Part shown: piece by piece, positions 21,669 through 33,454 of the stretch | How positions within the stretch are numbered: position 1 is the first letter of the stretch | How the letters are laid out: each line of letters begins with the position of its first letter | Assembly: GCF_963678635.1 (NCBI RefSeq) | Contig: NC_087066.1 | Span: forward strand, 68,397,477 to 68,461,476 | Length of the DNA: 64,000 nucleotides | Direction of reading: 5' to 3' | From: Symsagittifera roscoffensis | Lineage: Eukaryota; Xenacoelomorpha; Acoela; Convolutidae | The notes under the pieces: generated by a model | What the model was told of the DNA's origin: nothing | The model's database searches: none | Seen by the model: the letters and a program-made list of their open reading frames with translations, nothing else | Position numbers and translations under genes: made by a program

Positions 21669-24600
21669 TAGTTTAACCAAAATGATTTCCTTTTCTGAAG
21701 TAAATTTTAGACTCTTGTAAGCGTTAAAATGAGTAGAGAATATATATATTTTTGAAAGTTTGAATATATTTTTGAATCATTTTGTAATAGTGAAACTTCA
21801 ATTTCGATTAACCGGCTTCGCTTTAACCGGCTCTAAAGTTCGTATTAAAACCTACCCTTTGTTGGCAAGCTCGCATAACATTGGAGCGACTGCGACGGTC
21901 ACTATTTTGTTCATTATGTTTGTTGAAAAGGGAAGAGGAATCAATACTTTTTTGGAATCAATACTTTTTTCCCAACCTTGGTTGTTCAATTATTTAGTGG
22001 GCCGTTCCTGCAAGTATTTTTGCGGCAGATGAGTTTTGGGGGTATCCTACAATTTAATACCGTACAATTTAACACCGTACATTTTAACACAGTCATTCCA
22101 CTACTAAACAATATAGATCCATAACAAAATAATTCCACAACAATTTAACTGCTATTTTCTAGTTTAATACCGTACATTTTAACACCTAGTCTTTTCACTA
22201 CTAAAGTTAATGCTGTATGAACTTCTTATCTTAACTCTTATCACACCAAAGTTAATCCTGCAATTAACGCACGTCCCATAAAGAAAAACTTGGTTTATCT
22301 TAGTTATATATGCTAAAATGAGGCTTCCTTGCTTACTTAAGACTCTTATTGACAACTTCGTATTTTATCAAACTTGTCTAAGAATTGTATCGACAAGTTA
22401 TCGAACTGATCGCAATTTTATCTGAGGACAATCGCCCTTTTTTTCGGGTTGCTAGCTTGGGACTGGGGGCTGGCAAGCCCTTCAGTTTTGCGTTTATGTG
22501 CCAACAATTCAAAAAAAGCTGACAAAGCGATCAAGTTATAGGTTTAAATTCGAGAATGATTTTAAAAAAATAATGGTTTTTAGGCTTTTGGTGTTGATTA
22601 AACCTTTTTTAATTTCTAAACCTGTTAAAAATGTCGAGAAACTTAAGCCATATTAGTCAAAGGCCGTCTAATTATCTGTGGGCATTTGAAGTTAATTTAA
22701 CTATTGCTTGTTTTTGGTTCATTTCGAAACGACTCGTTGAAAATATTGGCAAAGCCATTTTATTTTGATTTGGAACGATTCATTGAAATTGTTGGCAGGA
22801 TCATTTCTGTTCAAAACTTTCGCGAATTAAATAGCGCGAAATTGTCTGGCTTTAAATGGCAAAAACTTCTCTCGTTCAATTTTTCGATGCTTAGCGAAGT
22901 CCCTCGATGCTTACTGAAGTGGTAAGTCATAGAAATGTAGCGATTGTAAATTGTTAGACAACAAAAATTAGGTAGTGAAATTGTTTGCTGTCAAGTTGTC
23001 TAGAGTTAAAATGGAGAAAATTTTGTATTAACAGGGTGTTAAATTGAATGGACTGTTGTCAACTGCAGGAAGGAAAAGGGTTACAATGAAGGCACTTGTC
23101 TCATTTGCGGAAAACTTGAAGGTTTTGTTTGTCTCATTTGCTTTTATAATTGACTGAAATATGAAATGTATGTGAATTATTTTTAAAGAATTGGAGGGGA
23201 TAGGTTCATTACGTCTGATACAAACTTGGAATAATGGAAAATAGAACCAATACAAAGAAATATTTTCGATCAGAATAAATTGACTGCGGAATCCACTGAA
23301 AAAAAAAACAGTGAAATCCTACCAAAAATTTTCTTCTAATTGCTACAACTGCCACAATGCGGTTTTTGTCTGCAAAATCTAAAACAAGCACGGCCCAGCA
23401 TTCGTCTTTAAATTATGCAATGTCACTGGATTCTAATTTTTTCCTAACCAAAACTCAATTTTAGCGCCTAGTGTTTAAACACTTGTCTTTGAGCTCCATT
23501 AAGTTTCTGACTTCAAAGATGTTTCGAAAATTTCCGAAGCCAACACATAATGCGCATTCCTAGGATAATGTGTGCTTGACGTCGTGATGAAATTTGCTTC
23601 ATTCTGAAATGTTCGAATAAGAACTGAAAAAAAGTTCCCATACCGAGCAGAAGTTTCCATCCTTTTTTAATTTAAAAGTACGACAATGTTTATTTCAACG
23701 CACAGCATAAATGCTTTTTCGTTTGATTTATTGCTCAAAATTTTACGGCTCCTTATCATAATGAAGTTAGTTTTGCTGTCATTCTCTTTAAAGTTTGTCA
23801 ACTCGAATTTCGTTCAAGCCTCCCTATTAATAATTTGTTTGGCATCTGGTAGCGCAAATGTAGATCAATTATTTTGGGTCAGTTTGATTCGGTTTCAATT
23901 TTGGCCGAGCATATTTTGCACGCCTTCGCATTCATAAAAAGCTTTGATGTAATTGACCAATTTAGCCATTTTAATAAACATTCAGCCCTGCAATTTTCCA
24001 AAAAAATTGCAGGAAAAAATCTATTTGTTTTAAGCTCCGCAGAGCATTGATTTTTTCCCAATGATAAAAATATTCCGTCAAGAACTGGCAGCGTTAAAGA
24101 TCTAAATTTTTGTGAAGAAAAAAAAAACAGATGCAAGTCAATTATTCTGTCATTTTCTTCAAAAGTTAAAAAAACAACAACATGCCTTTCCTATATCTCA
24201 ATTTCTAAATATATCTGAATTTCAATCAAAATAATGAGCCGTTTGAACCTCTGCGCTTTTGGTGGCCTTTTTTCTAAATTTAAACTCTGTTTTTATTATC
24301 AAAATGGTCCACTTGATTTTTTAAAAAACATTGACAATAGTCAGTAAGTGATTCATTGAAAAAAGAACTAAATTTCATAACAATAAGAAAAACATGAAGA
24401 TCATCGCATCACAAAAAATGTTTCACAGTTCAGTTCACTATTTTTTGCATCTATGGCCACAACTCGCTAGACTTAATTGATATATATGACATAAATTGAC
24501 CGCTTTCTTTTTTTTCTATTCTTGTTTCCTAGCAAGTCTTCTTTTACTTGCGTACATGATTATTTTTTCGGGTCATTGCCCTAATTTAATTCATCTGGTG

Positions 24601-24970
24601 TTAATCGTTTTTGCCTCTCATTTTTCTTGCTCGCATTTTTCTTGCTCTTTCTTGCACCTCCTTGCTATATTAGCTGATTGGCTCTGTAATTTGTGATAAA
24701 TGGCGTTCGACAACTCACAGCAGCGGACCATAAAATAGTTTGCTGAGTCGCAGGCAGAATGGCATACCTCAACGTATGATCTTCTAATTCCAGAATCCGA
24801 ATGGATCGACAAACAGATATTCTAACTCGAAGCGAGATAAAACAACCAGTTTGAACCAATGTTAATTCATGGTCTAACCGTTCATTCGGTCGTTATTTGA
24901 GAGAAGGTCTCTCAAGGTCGATTGACCAGCCATATGCATGGTCATAACCTACATTAACATAAAACATATG

Positions 24971-24978
24971 TATAAATA
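24971..24978 (+). promoter_or_regulatory. TATA-box-like sequence
   Basis: TATAAATA 32 bp before the ATG of the methyltransferase-like gene at 25003. The distance would place a start site almost on the ATG, so it could be coincidence in AT-rich DNA. Confidence 0.2.
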
Positions 24979-25002
24979 TATATAACTAGGTTTTGTCGGT
25001 CC

Positions 25003-26453
25003 ATGCCGGATGACACAGAATATGGAGATGTGTTTGACCAGGAGGGATATCTGCAGCAATATTATGGAGCCATGCTAACCAGAACGGTAAAGGATGTTTT
25101 AAATTTCATTTTCACTTATTTTTATTTAAGTTTTGTTTTTGTTATTTTTGTTAAATCTTCTCGTGTGAACAAAAAGAAGGTCTTTTTAGAGCGAATTTTT
25201 TTTTACAGATTTCTCCGTTAAACGTGGTATATTAGCATCTTTTATAAATTGATTAAGTTTTTGTATAATTGGTCTTTCTTCGCTTTAATTGTATCTTTGC
25301 GCTGAACGAATCTTCAAAAGGTTTTGGAGTTGGCCAGTAAAAATTACTTTGAATTTAAAACAGGGGAAACATTCGTGGAGTTCCAATGTGTAAAAATAGT
25401 GTGCGTATAGTGTAAAATGTGTAAAAATAGTGTGTAAAAATAGGAAGGAAAAACCCCCTATTCAAACCCTGTCTTGAGTTTGACGACCACGAAGACATCG
25501 CGCACAGTGTCTTTTTCAAGATCCGAAATCTAGAATTTTTCATAGAATAGATAAGATATTACAGGACATGCAGGCTCCTGTGAAGGTCCTCGACATCGGC
25601 ACCGGACCCTTTTGTGGTACATCTACTTTTGTATCTTCGTGTCCCCCTCAAATATGGTATAATGGCGCATTTGGAGACATTTTAGGGTGGTTTAGCTGAA
25701 AATGGATGGATGAAAATTAGTTCTCAAAAGGAGCTAATTGGATATATATTCATTTACATTCATTTGAACAGGAAACGTTATGTGCATATCAGGATTTGAA
25801 ACCGTGGAATCCATTGTCTGTTCCGATTTTGTCGAGTCTAACTGGAGCTACATCAAAGGCATAATTTCTGCCACAACTAACAGCAAAACGGACACTTCAA
25901 TGGTCTCAATTCATGTCGATAGTGTATGGCGACAAGACGAAAGGTTTCGTGGAAACATTTCGTGAAAAGTGCAGAAAAGTATCTCACTTTGACATCAGTA
26001 GCCTCAACGAAGGCCTCACAGAAGTGGAATCATTAGGACTGGTCAACATTATTACTTCAGAATGGACATTCTCTGAAGGTACGAAAGATTTGACTGAATA
26101 CGAGGCGCTTTTGGAAAGGTGCAACAAAATGCTAGTATTAGGAGGCGCTTTGCTTGTCGAAGACGCTTTAGAAGACGGGATATGAAGTATCCATCCGTGT
26201 GGATCTCGAAGCCCAGGATTCGAGATGCGATGTCCGGCAGGGATTTTTAGTCGAGCAGTTCAACTTGTACTACGATAATATCAGAGGTTCTTCTTTAGGT
26301 GACGGCTTAGGCGAAGTTTTTGTCTGGGCAACCAAAATTGAAAATCTTTTATCAATTATAGCAGTTCCTCAAACACGTTTAGAGAATGAACAAAATACCG
26401 CATATGATTTTTTTTGTAACTACTGTACCAATTTGAACAATGTACCAATGTAA
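25003..26453 (+). pseudogene. NNMT/PNMT/INMT-family methyltransferase, broken
   Basis: Class I SAM-dependent small-molecule N-methyltransferase family. Inferred exons: 25003-25086, 25508-25616 and 25772 onward; donors GTAAAG and GTACAT, acceptors GCACAG and GAACAG, phases agree. The N-terminus 'GDVFDQEGYLQQYYG' matches the family opening; exon 2 ends in SAM motif I 'VLDIGTGP'; exon 3 continues with the acidic motif 'SDFVESN' and 'LGGALLVEDAL', the counterpart of 'PGG.LV..DAL'. Exon 3 changes frame between about 25865 and 25910 (A4 run) and again near 26173, and the family's ~25 residues after 'DAL' are missing at the second break. Both breaks plus the deletion point to a pseudogene; sequencing indels could explain the shifts but not the loss. 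The substrate cannot be told. The Polinton is inserted ~240 bp downstream. Confidence 0.65.
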
Positions 26454-26687
26454 AAATTATTGTACCAATGTAAAAAAAAATCACCATTTTGGTAATTGTG
26501 AGTTTCATAGTGTTTTGGTTTCAGTCTTACAGACTTTATGACTGGGTCACACTACCCGATTCTTTGACTGAATAAGTATCGATGTTCGTCGCTTAGTGTG
26601 TCACATCTAATTTCGGCACAAACATTGGAATTGGTAAAAATTTAGCAACACTGGCGCCTAATAAACTCCGATCATCGTCTGAAAACC

Positions 26688-26693
26688 ACTTTC
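26688..26693. repeat. Target-site duplication, left copy (ACTTTC)
   Basis: ACTTTC directly precedes the left terminal inverted repeat and is repeated exactly at 43581-43586 after the right one. Six base pairs is the length produced by Polinton integrases. Confidence 0.85.
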
Positions 26694-26899
26694 AGTAGTA
26701 TATGTGTGAGGTGATCAGGGGGGGGGGGGGGTGGTTGGAGACCCCCATGTATTAAGATAGGGAATAGAGTATCCGGTCTCCAAGCTATGTATTAAGATAG
26801 GGAATAGATTTCCTATGTATTAAGATAGGGAATAGGTTTCCCATGTATTAAGATGGTGGGTTTCAGATGGTAAGTTTCAGAAAAAATTTTGGCGCCCGA
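26694..26899 (+). repeat. Left terminal inverted repeat of the Polinton
   Basis: 206 bp matching the reverse complement of 43383-43580 with about six substitutions and a longer G run (14 G against 6). It starts AGTAGTAT and ends GGCGCCCGA. Inside, the phrase TGTATTAAGATAGGGAAT recurs, with copies starting at about 26747, 26787, 26815 and a decayed one at 26843 (spacing 40, 28 and 28 bp). Confidence 0.93.
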
Positions 26900-27172
26900 T
26901 CTTACCATTTTTTAAGGTTCTCTACACCAATGCGATAGGTTATAGATTTTTTCATTGTATAAAGATATGATTTTTATTTTGTTTTAAACCATTAGAGTTT
27001 AAATTGAAAGTGTCTGAAACTATGCTGAAACCTAACTGAAGCTTCAAAGAAGAAATAAAGTGTTTCAGAAAAAAAATTAAATTACTGTAAATTGTTATGT
27101 TACAGTTGAAAAGTTAAATAACATATGAATCATTGTATGGTATGAAGTTTTACTACAGTTTATAGGTTAAAC

Positions 27173-30100
27173 TTACAAATTCAATGGCTTAGTATGTATT
27201 CCATCATCAAGTACCTCCCTTTTCGGGTAAAAGTAACTGAGTCCTTTTTTAGTTTGTTCATATGTTCCAACTAAATGGTTGGAGGTTTTGAATCCGCGAT
27301 TGGTCGACTTCAAATTTACAGCTTCGTCAAGAACTGGTCTATATTTAGACATTGGTCCATCCCCAGTGTCTTCTAGCGTTCTTTTGTTGAGACCTTTGCT
27401 GCTAAATTTGAAATTGTTGCTCTTACTATTATAGCAGCAATACGTCTTGCTGCACAGGCACAACATTTCAGTGCAGCGAAATTCTTCTTTTAATAATCCA
27501 GGTTCTCGTTTGTCATCCTTTTTGTGAAAAACGCAGCATGTACGTGGAAAAAAATTCTTATCTGCATCAGCTATAAAGTCATCTGTACAATCATTTCGAC
27601 GAATCAGTGTCCACTGAGCTTTCTTCTCTGGTAATATACAATCGTCCAGGTTATCTTCTGCTAATGCTAGATACAAAGAGTCCGTATCCATCATCAATTC
27701 CTCGAATTTAATCTCATCGCAATACTTGTGGAAGAAGTTGTAGTATAACTCCAACATTCTAAGTTTGGCGTATTGAAGAATGAAAAAACCTACAATAATT
27801 GGTTCTCTATGTTCAATTGTTGACTTCAAAAGTTCTACCTCATATAAGTCTTTTTTCACAACATTCAATCTTCTCATTTATTGCTTTGTGTGTCTTCTCA
27901 TCGCCGAGATATTTGGTTATCGTGTGTCTGGATCTGTCCATAATTTGATAACCGTACGAGCTGTTACCGAGAAGCTTCATCGTCTCAGCAACAACTCCAG
28001 AATGTGGATTCTCGTCTCTTTCTCGTCGAGCATCAACAACAGGTTGAACAAATTTGTTGAAACATTTCCTAGGTGTGTACTCAACAAAACGATAAATTTT
28101 TGTACATTGAAGTCCAAGACTTAGATAGAAGTTAAGAAGAGGTGTGATGATTAAACCATTTTCTAATTTAAAACTGGAAATCAACATTCTTTGTGGGGTT
28201 TTCAGCAAATAGTTCTCTTCGGCATAGTTTTTCATGTGTTCTCCAATATCGTATCGGGAGACGTCAATATTTTTGAATATTGGAGGAAAATTTGAAAATG
28301 TAGGCTTCAACTCGTCGGGAACTATTAAATCGCATTGCACATAACCAAACAGAGATCTGTTCTTTATTTTTTCAAGTAAAGAATCAGTAGACAGAGGTCT
28401 TTTGTAGGGAAAATTTATCTTCACATGGTATTTGACCGAAGAATCTGTTTTGAAAAGTTCCCACCACTCACACTCCCACATTTCCTGAATTTCGTAACCT
28501 CTTTCTTTTATGTACTCTCGTCTCAACTCATCTATTTCTCGCTTCTTATTTCCCCTTTCGATATCTTGTTCTGACAACGATGGACGTGTTTCTTGGCATG
28601 AGCAGAAATGATAGTAGCAACCCATAGCTTCAAATACTGTTTTACAGTGATCGCAGTAACCATCAACATGAAAACAGTCAATTTTCTTCTGCTTTCCGGT
28701 TGTGTAAAAACTCTGAATTTTACATTCTGGTCTCAATTCTTGATAAAAAAACATTAGCATGTTCTCGAAATTTCTTGTTCTGTAATTTCAAGCTTTAAAA
28801 CGATCATTTCCAGTGTCATACTCCCATCTTGTGTAAAGTCCGGTTGGCATCTCTTGACACATTGAGAATGGATACAATTGGCTAGCGTCAATTCCAACTA
28901 TTGTCTTACAATTATTTGACGACTTACGAATATAAGTTTGATCGACAACAGCTTTTCGCGTAAAAACTATTGATGGACCACCAATCATGTCTTCTCTAGC
29001 TTTCTCACATAAATCCTTATCTCCTTCAAAGAACGGGTAAAATTTGTGATTTGTCGACTTGTGTAAGCAGATATTTGCAAGATTTGAAAGCGTACATCCC
29101 AGTTTTAGCATGTCAATTCCCTTATCATGGTAAAAGTCTATCATTTTTTGCATAGCTTTAAGAGTAGGAATAACATCTTTGTTGTTGTACCATTGTAAGA
29201 AGTCTTTGAAAGTAATCATACTGTGTTGTTCCCAGATGTTTTTCAAATCACAGTAATTTTCAAAACCTGTTGGTGGAACTGATTGAATACGCAACTTTTT
29301 CAGCGCACTTTGTTGATCAAATCCTCCATTAACCAGTTTTTGGTAGTCGTTGAAATCTTTCTCGAGAGGGTTGTGATTTCTCAGTTTGCTGAAAAAGGCT
29401 TCATATGGAGGCAATTCGGCACAGTCAAGCTTGTCTGGACTGTCAAACCATTCATAAGGGAAAAAACCTTTGGTCTCACTTGCTTTATAAGCTTTCAGAA
29501 ACGAATCCAATGTTGTTGGCCCTCCAAGAAACTTCATTATGTCCAAAAACTGAACATCTCCAAAATTGAATGATATGAAATCATTTGCTTTTTTAATGAC
29601 TGTTGGTTCGATTTCTTTATCACATATTAGGTATGGAATCAAATAAGATTTGATAAGATTCAGATCGTATCTGCCGCTATTGAAACCGAACACCGGTAAG
29701 GTATTAACATAGCGCTCTAAATGCTGTTTCAAGTCGATCAACTGATTTTTTTGAATTCTCAAGAATTGTGTCGACATGTCATCTTCGTCGCCATCCTCAA
29801 CACATTCATCTTCATAATCAAAGACTTCTAGTCTTTTTGTTAAAGTTCTAGCATTAAGCTTATCAAAGATTTTTTTGACTCAATCATTGACAGTGTTTCG
29901 ATTGCTTGAAACTTGGTTCTCGTTTGTACTTTACTTTTTTCAGCCAGAAGTTCCAAGCTGGAAACAAAAGCAAATATTAGAAGTTCTGGATCTTTTTCAC
30001 ACAAGAAAATTGGAGCATCTTGCAGATTTGAAGATATTGAGACGGAAATAGGAACATGTTTTCCAATCTAAGTAATTGTTTCGGTTGCTTTCAATTCTTC

Positions 30101-31516
30101 TGTGGGAACTCAAATCGATTCGAAGTCACAAACTGCAACATTACTAAACAATTTCTGATCTTCAGTGAGGGTATTTTGAAGCCTTCCAATTTCTCGAATA
30201 TTGTTTCCCGTAGTGTGTACGCGTTTTTGGGATAAATATGTCGCACTCTATCTTTACACGTTAGAAGATGTCTGTTGAAGTTGTCTGATCTGTTGAAGAA
30301 ACAGTCACAGCTAGGACATCGAAAACACTTGAAGAAGGAATCAATATCATTCGTGTGAATGATATGGTTGTTGAATCTTAACAATTTCACCGTTTTTTCA
30401 ACTTTTCCAATACTTCGCCTGGCGAATTCTCCAACATATTCTCCTTCTTGAATATCAAAATCGTAAATGAATATATTTCGTTCAACTATTCCCTCTACAA
30501 GAGGTAAATTATCGATTGACACTCCGCGAAAGTTCTTTGGATCGTATCCAGATTTTGATATAAACTCTGTAAACAGCATAGATGTATGAGCATCGAGGTT
30601 ACTTACTATGACCATGCAAATACATTGTTAACGAACGGAAAAGACAAAGATGATCTTTGTATGGTTGTTTATCTTCATCCGATAAAGACAGTTTACTGAA
30701 TGATTTTTCAGTTAAGGCTCAGGCAAGACAGAGTCCGGACATCCCATTGGGATGTTTTTCAGTAGTGCAGCAAAAATAGTAACATTTGTGATAAACTTGA
30801 ACCTCCACTTTGTGTTCTGACGTTCTTGGGCGCATTGCTCCACGATATCAAACTTTTCAACTTTTCCTTGGATTGAAATGAAATCTGCTTTTGTACATAG
30901 TAAATGCAATTTTTCGAACAAAGTATTGTTTTCGTGTGCATAATAATAACGATATTCTCCCGTTTCGACATTACGGTGAACAAATCCAAGAGCAATATTG
31001 ATTTTTGCAGCGGAATCTAGCTTGTTGAAGACTTCTTCAAGCTTCTCGTTGATAATCTTGGTATCTAACTTTGACATTTGAAAGTTAAATACCTTATGTC
31101 TCCCATTCTCCATCTCAGTGTCAACCAAGAAGTGTTGACAAGCACTCAACTCCTCTTTGAGTTTCTCTCCATCATCCCCTTCCTCCTCTACAATCTTGTT
31201 TAAGTCTGCCACTGTATCACTTGGCTTCCGTTGTTTCGCCCCATGATCTTTTCTTCGATGCTGTTGGAGAGAGTAGTAACTCGGAAACTCCTGCTCGCAA
31301 GACGAGCAAACCGTTGATTGCTTGGAAGTTGATGGAGCATGCTTTTTGGCCACGTGATAACTCATTTCCTGTTGATTGTAAGTAAAATACCTACATTCGG
31401 AACAAGAAATAACTCCTCGCACGCAATTTTTCCTATGTCGAGCTGCATGTTGACGAACATACATGTTTCCACAATCCCCACATTGCCCTTTCTCGTTTCC
31501 ATTCAGCGATGTGATC
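27173..31516 (-). pseudogene. POLB: Polinton protein-primed DNA polymerase B, several frame breaks
   Basis: Family-B, protein-primed replicative polymerase of Polintons with 3'-5' exonuclease. Minus-strand pieces in order: 31516-30712 (three zinc-finger-like Cys/His clusters, then 'ALGFVHRNVETGEYRYYYAHENN'-type N-terminal domain), 30615-30091 (with 'CPSCDCFFNRSDNFNRHLLTC'-type finger), about 30090-29880, 29880-28788 (exonuclease motif 'FNSGRYDLNLIK'; motif A 'DASQLYPFSMCQEMPTG'), 28787-27840 (motif B 'LLGNSSYGYQI') and 27877-27173 (motif C 'MMDTDSLYLAL'; C-terminal 'FKFSSKGLNKR'). Breaks: frame changes near 30710, 30605 and 29883 (A7 run), an in-frame TGA at 28788-28790, and a frame change at the T6 run 27851-27856. 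Polymerase catalytic aspartates survive in the pieces. About 1,440 codons in total. An acceptor-like TTGTTAG just before 31516 hints at a 5' exon. Confidence 0.9.
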
Positions 31517-31743
31517 TAACAATGGGAGAATTATTAAGTATTAATATAAGCAGTTAGTACTTGGTACATATCAAATTGGGAGATTTAAATTGTTCCAAAA
31601 AAATTAATAAAATTTTTTTTTACTTACTTTGAATTATTAAAAGTATTTGAAATTTATTTCAAATAATTATACAAAGTATAGAGCAGTTGCTTTTAACGTA
31701 AAAGAAAATCAGAATGAAAAAAGTTTTTCTACTTTTTGTTAGA

Positions 31744-31816
31744 GAAAATCAACCAATCAGAATTGAGTATTCTTTTAAAAACACTGTTTGTTGAAAATCA
31801 ACCAATCAGAATCGAG
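31744..31816. promoter_or_regulatory. Duplicated CCAAT-box element in the divergent intergenic region
   Basis: A 24-bp phrase containing AACCAATCAGAAT occurs at 31744-31767 and 31793-31816, differing at one base, between the minus-strand polymerase gene and plus-strand genes. Another CCAAT motif, inverted (GATTGGTC), is at about 32774. CCAAT boxes are common proximal promoter elements in animals; the placement suggests a bidirectional promoter. Inference only. Confidence 0.35.
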
Positions 31817-31848
31817 CATTACCTAAAAGTGAACGGTTTACTATTTAA

Positions 31849-32217
31849 AAAACAAAGCTCAATCATTATTTGAAAAATCTCTATCAAAAAACATTTGAAC
31901 TTCCTCGAGTTACTAAAAAGGAAAAAATTCCAATTGATTTTCTTATTGATGAAATAGATGTTGACTCTTACTTTTTTCTTAATTTTTTGGACGTCTTTAT
32001 TGTACAAAATAGAGTTATCCGACTAAGTAAAGGTGTCATCAGAGAAACTTACTCAATCAAAGAGTTTACTTTTGATCCAAAAATTGCGTATCGAAGTTTT
32101 AAACTTACGGCTGAATTACACCTCACAAGGAAAGAAATTTTGTTTATTCTCGAGAATTTGAAATTAATCAAAAAGTCGTACGATAATTTATCCCCTATCC
32201 AAAACCCAAATTTGTAA
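31849..32217 (+). CDS. Polinton hypothetical protein, 5' end unresolved
   Basis: Open frame of about 122 codons with no ATG before 'NLYQKTFELPRVTKK'; the frame is closed by a TAA at 31846, so the true start lies in another frame (frameshift) or an upstream exon. The protein is charged with alternating hydrophobic residues: 'IDFLIDEIDVDSYFFLNFLDVFIVQNRVIRLS' then 'RKEILFILENLKLIKKSYDNL'. It ends at TAA 32215-32217. No family recognised. Its position just right of the polymerase and downstream of the CCAAT repeats fits an early Polinton gene. It may be an accidental ORF, but its length in AT-rich DNA argues for coding. Confidence 0.4.
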   Translation, partial: KTKLNHYLKNLYQKTFELPRVTKKEKIPIDFLIDEIDVDSYFFLNFLDVFIVQNRVIRLSKGVIRETYSIKEFTFDPKIAYRSFKLTAELHLTRKEILFILENLKLIKKSYDNLSPIQNPNL

Positions 32218-32445
32218 AAACACCTCAACAAAGTTCGTTATTCCTTCATTTCTTTAAGGATTTTCAAAGTTCAAAATCCTGCTTGATTCGGTTTGGAAAG
32301 TTTGCTTTGAAAAATTCGTCAACTTTGCGTTATCCTCCCAAATTTACATAAAAATTAAAAAACTTGACTATCTACTCAAAAATCAGCAATTTTTAATTGA
32401 TTACATACAAAAAATTCAATTAACTTGATAAAAAAAATTGCAGAG

Positions 32446-32586
32446 ATGTTACTTTTATTAATTTTCTTTCTTTTGTTACTTATATCAGCACTATTTCTTA
32501 TTTTTACTGCAAACAACTTTTGGTCATTTATTTTTGCAATTGCTTTTGTGTATATTCTTACTTATTTCGAAGATTTAAGTCGTTAA
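32446..32586 (+). CDS. 46-aa hydrophobic membrane protein
   Basis: ATG at 32446 opens a 46-residue ORF ending at TAA 32584-32586. It is almost entirely hydrophobic: a first segment 'LLLLIFFLLLLISALFLIF', a short turn 'TANNF', a second segment 'FIFAIAFVYIL', and a polar tail 'TYFEDLSR'. This is a two-helix membrane hairpin topology. No homologue recognised. Low sequence complexity means it could be chance, but small membrane proteins are common in Polintons and two more candidates lie in this element. Confidence 0.35.
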   Translation: MLLLLIFFLLLLISALFLIFTANNFWSFIFAIAFVYILTYFEDLSR

Positions 32587-32959
32587 ACCTTTCTCTGATT
32601 GAATACGACAACTAGAACAAAAATGAACATTTTTGTGAGTGGAAACGACAATATCCAAAATGGAGCTTTGTTTCCGATTCGACACGACTTTTATCCAAGA
32701 ACGCCAGAAAAGGAAGCTGAAGTTTGATTGGACACGACTACAATCCAAATTAGGAAAATCAATTCTGATTGGTCAAACCCACTCATTCGAGTTGAAGGTA
32801 CCCCTAACTCGTAACTAAAAATCATTTTATTTTCAACTTAACTACCGTCAACTACCTCCTCTCTCAGCTCTAAATACCTTAATTCAACTTATAATCCGTC
32901 AGCCAACCTTCTATCAGCTCTTTCTTGTTTTTACTCTCTAACTCAGTTTATTGCTCAAA

Positions 32960-33454
32960 ATGATCTTCTCAGTGCAAAACAGCAACCTCATGTACTCTGT
33001 AGAATTTTCGCCTGATCTAGTACAACTTCAAGTGCGAGAAACAGTCTCTGGAGTTTTTCGGGCACGAATGGACATCCCAATCCAAGTCTGGCACACGGTG
33101 GAAGTGATGCGAAGGGATTTCAACGAACATCATATGATGCAAGTTCCCATCACAGAGAACCAACTTGAAGAAATGCAAATGATGGGGGAAGTTTCTGATC
33201 ATGTGGGAATGAACTATCTCGAGATTCCGGACTCAAGATTTGCGGCTCAACCAGTCGACGACTCCCTCTTTCCTTGGGAGGAGGAAGGATCAGTCGAAAA
33301 CCCCATCACAATAGATGAAGATGAGGGTTGCTCAGAAACAATGACGCCTCAAAACACTCCTCCACAACAACCACCAGCAATGGAACCTCGTCCAGCTCTG
33401 CGTTCAATAGAGAACCTCCAGAACTCGTCTGCTGCTCGACAGCTCTTTGATTAA
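32960..33454 (+). CDS. Polinton hypothetical acidic protein, intact
   Basis: 164 codons from ATG 32960 (context CAAAATGA) to TAA, one of very few intact ORFs in the element. The N-terminal half has regular strand/helix character ('MYSVEFSPDLVQLQVRET', 'HTVEVMRRDFNEHHMMQ', 'ITENQLEEMQMMGE'); the C-terminal half is disordered, rich in Pro, Glu and Asp ('PWEEEG', 'TIDEDEG', 'PPQQPPAMEP'). 'ENPITIDEDEG' resembles a SUMO-interacting motif (hydrophobic core followed by acids), but this is weak. GTAAATAAAGG at about 33463 supplies a polyadenylation signal just after the stop. Function unknown; base composition is richer in C and G than its neighbours. Confidence 0.6.
   Translation: MIFSVQNSNLMYSVEFSPDLVQLQVRETVSGVFRARMDIPIQVWHTVEVMRRDFNEHHMMQVPITENQLEEMQMMGEVSDHVGMNYLEIPDSRFAAQPVDDSLFPWEEEGSVENPITIDEDEGCSETMTPQNTPPQQPPAMEPRPALRSIENLQNSSAARQLFD

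Larger units (their letters stand above)
20838..25002. other. Gene-poor spacer between MRG15 and the methyltransferase relic
   Basis: AT-rich. It holds a GC-richer coding-like relic (21040-21369), a weak polymerase-III-box sequence (21626-21668), a partial duplication of a phrase like 'TTTAATACCGTACATTTTAACAC' around 22055-22090 and 22165-22190, and a small perfect hairpin TTGAGAGA-AGG-TCTCTCAA near 24897. The short ORFs scattered through it (such as 22704-22925, 23028-23255, 24496-24696) show no recognisable family or codon character. Confidence 0.5.

Noticed and set aside
26860-26880. Splice-donor-like ATGGTAAGT inside the left TIR
   Set aside because: It points into the element where the neighbouring polymerase gene runs the other way; part of the CTGAAACTTACCAT repeat.
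29283-29573. Plus-strand ORF opposite polymerase
   Set aside because: Antisense shadow of the polymerase coding sequence.
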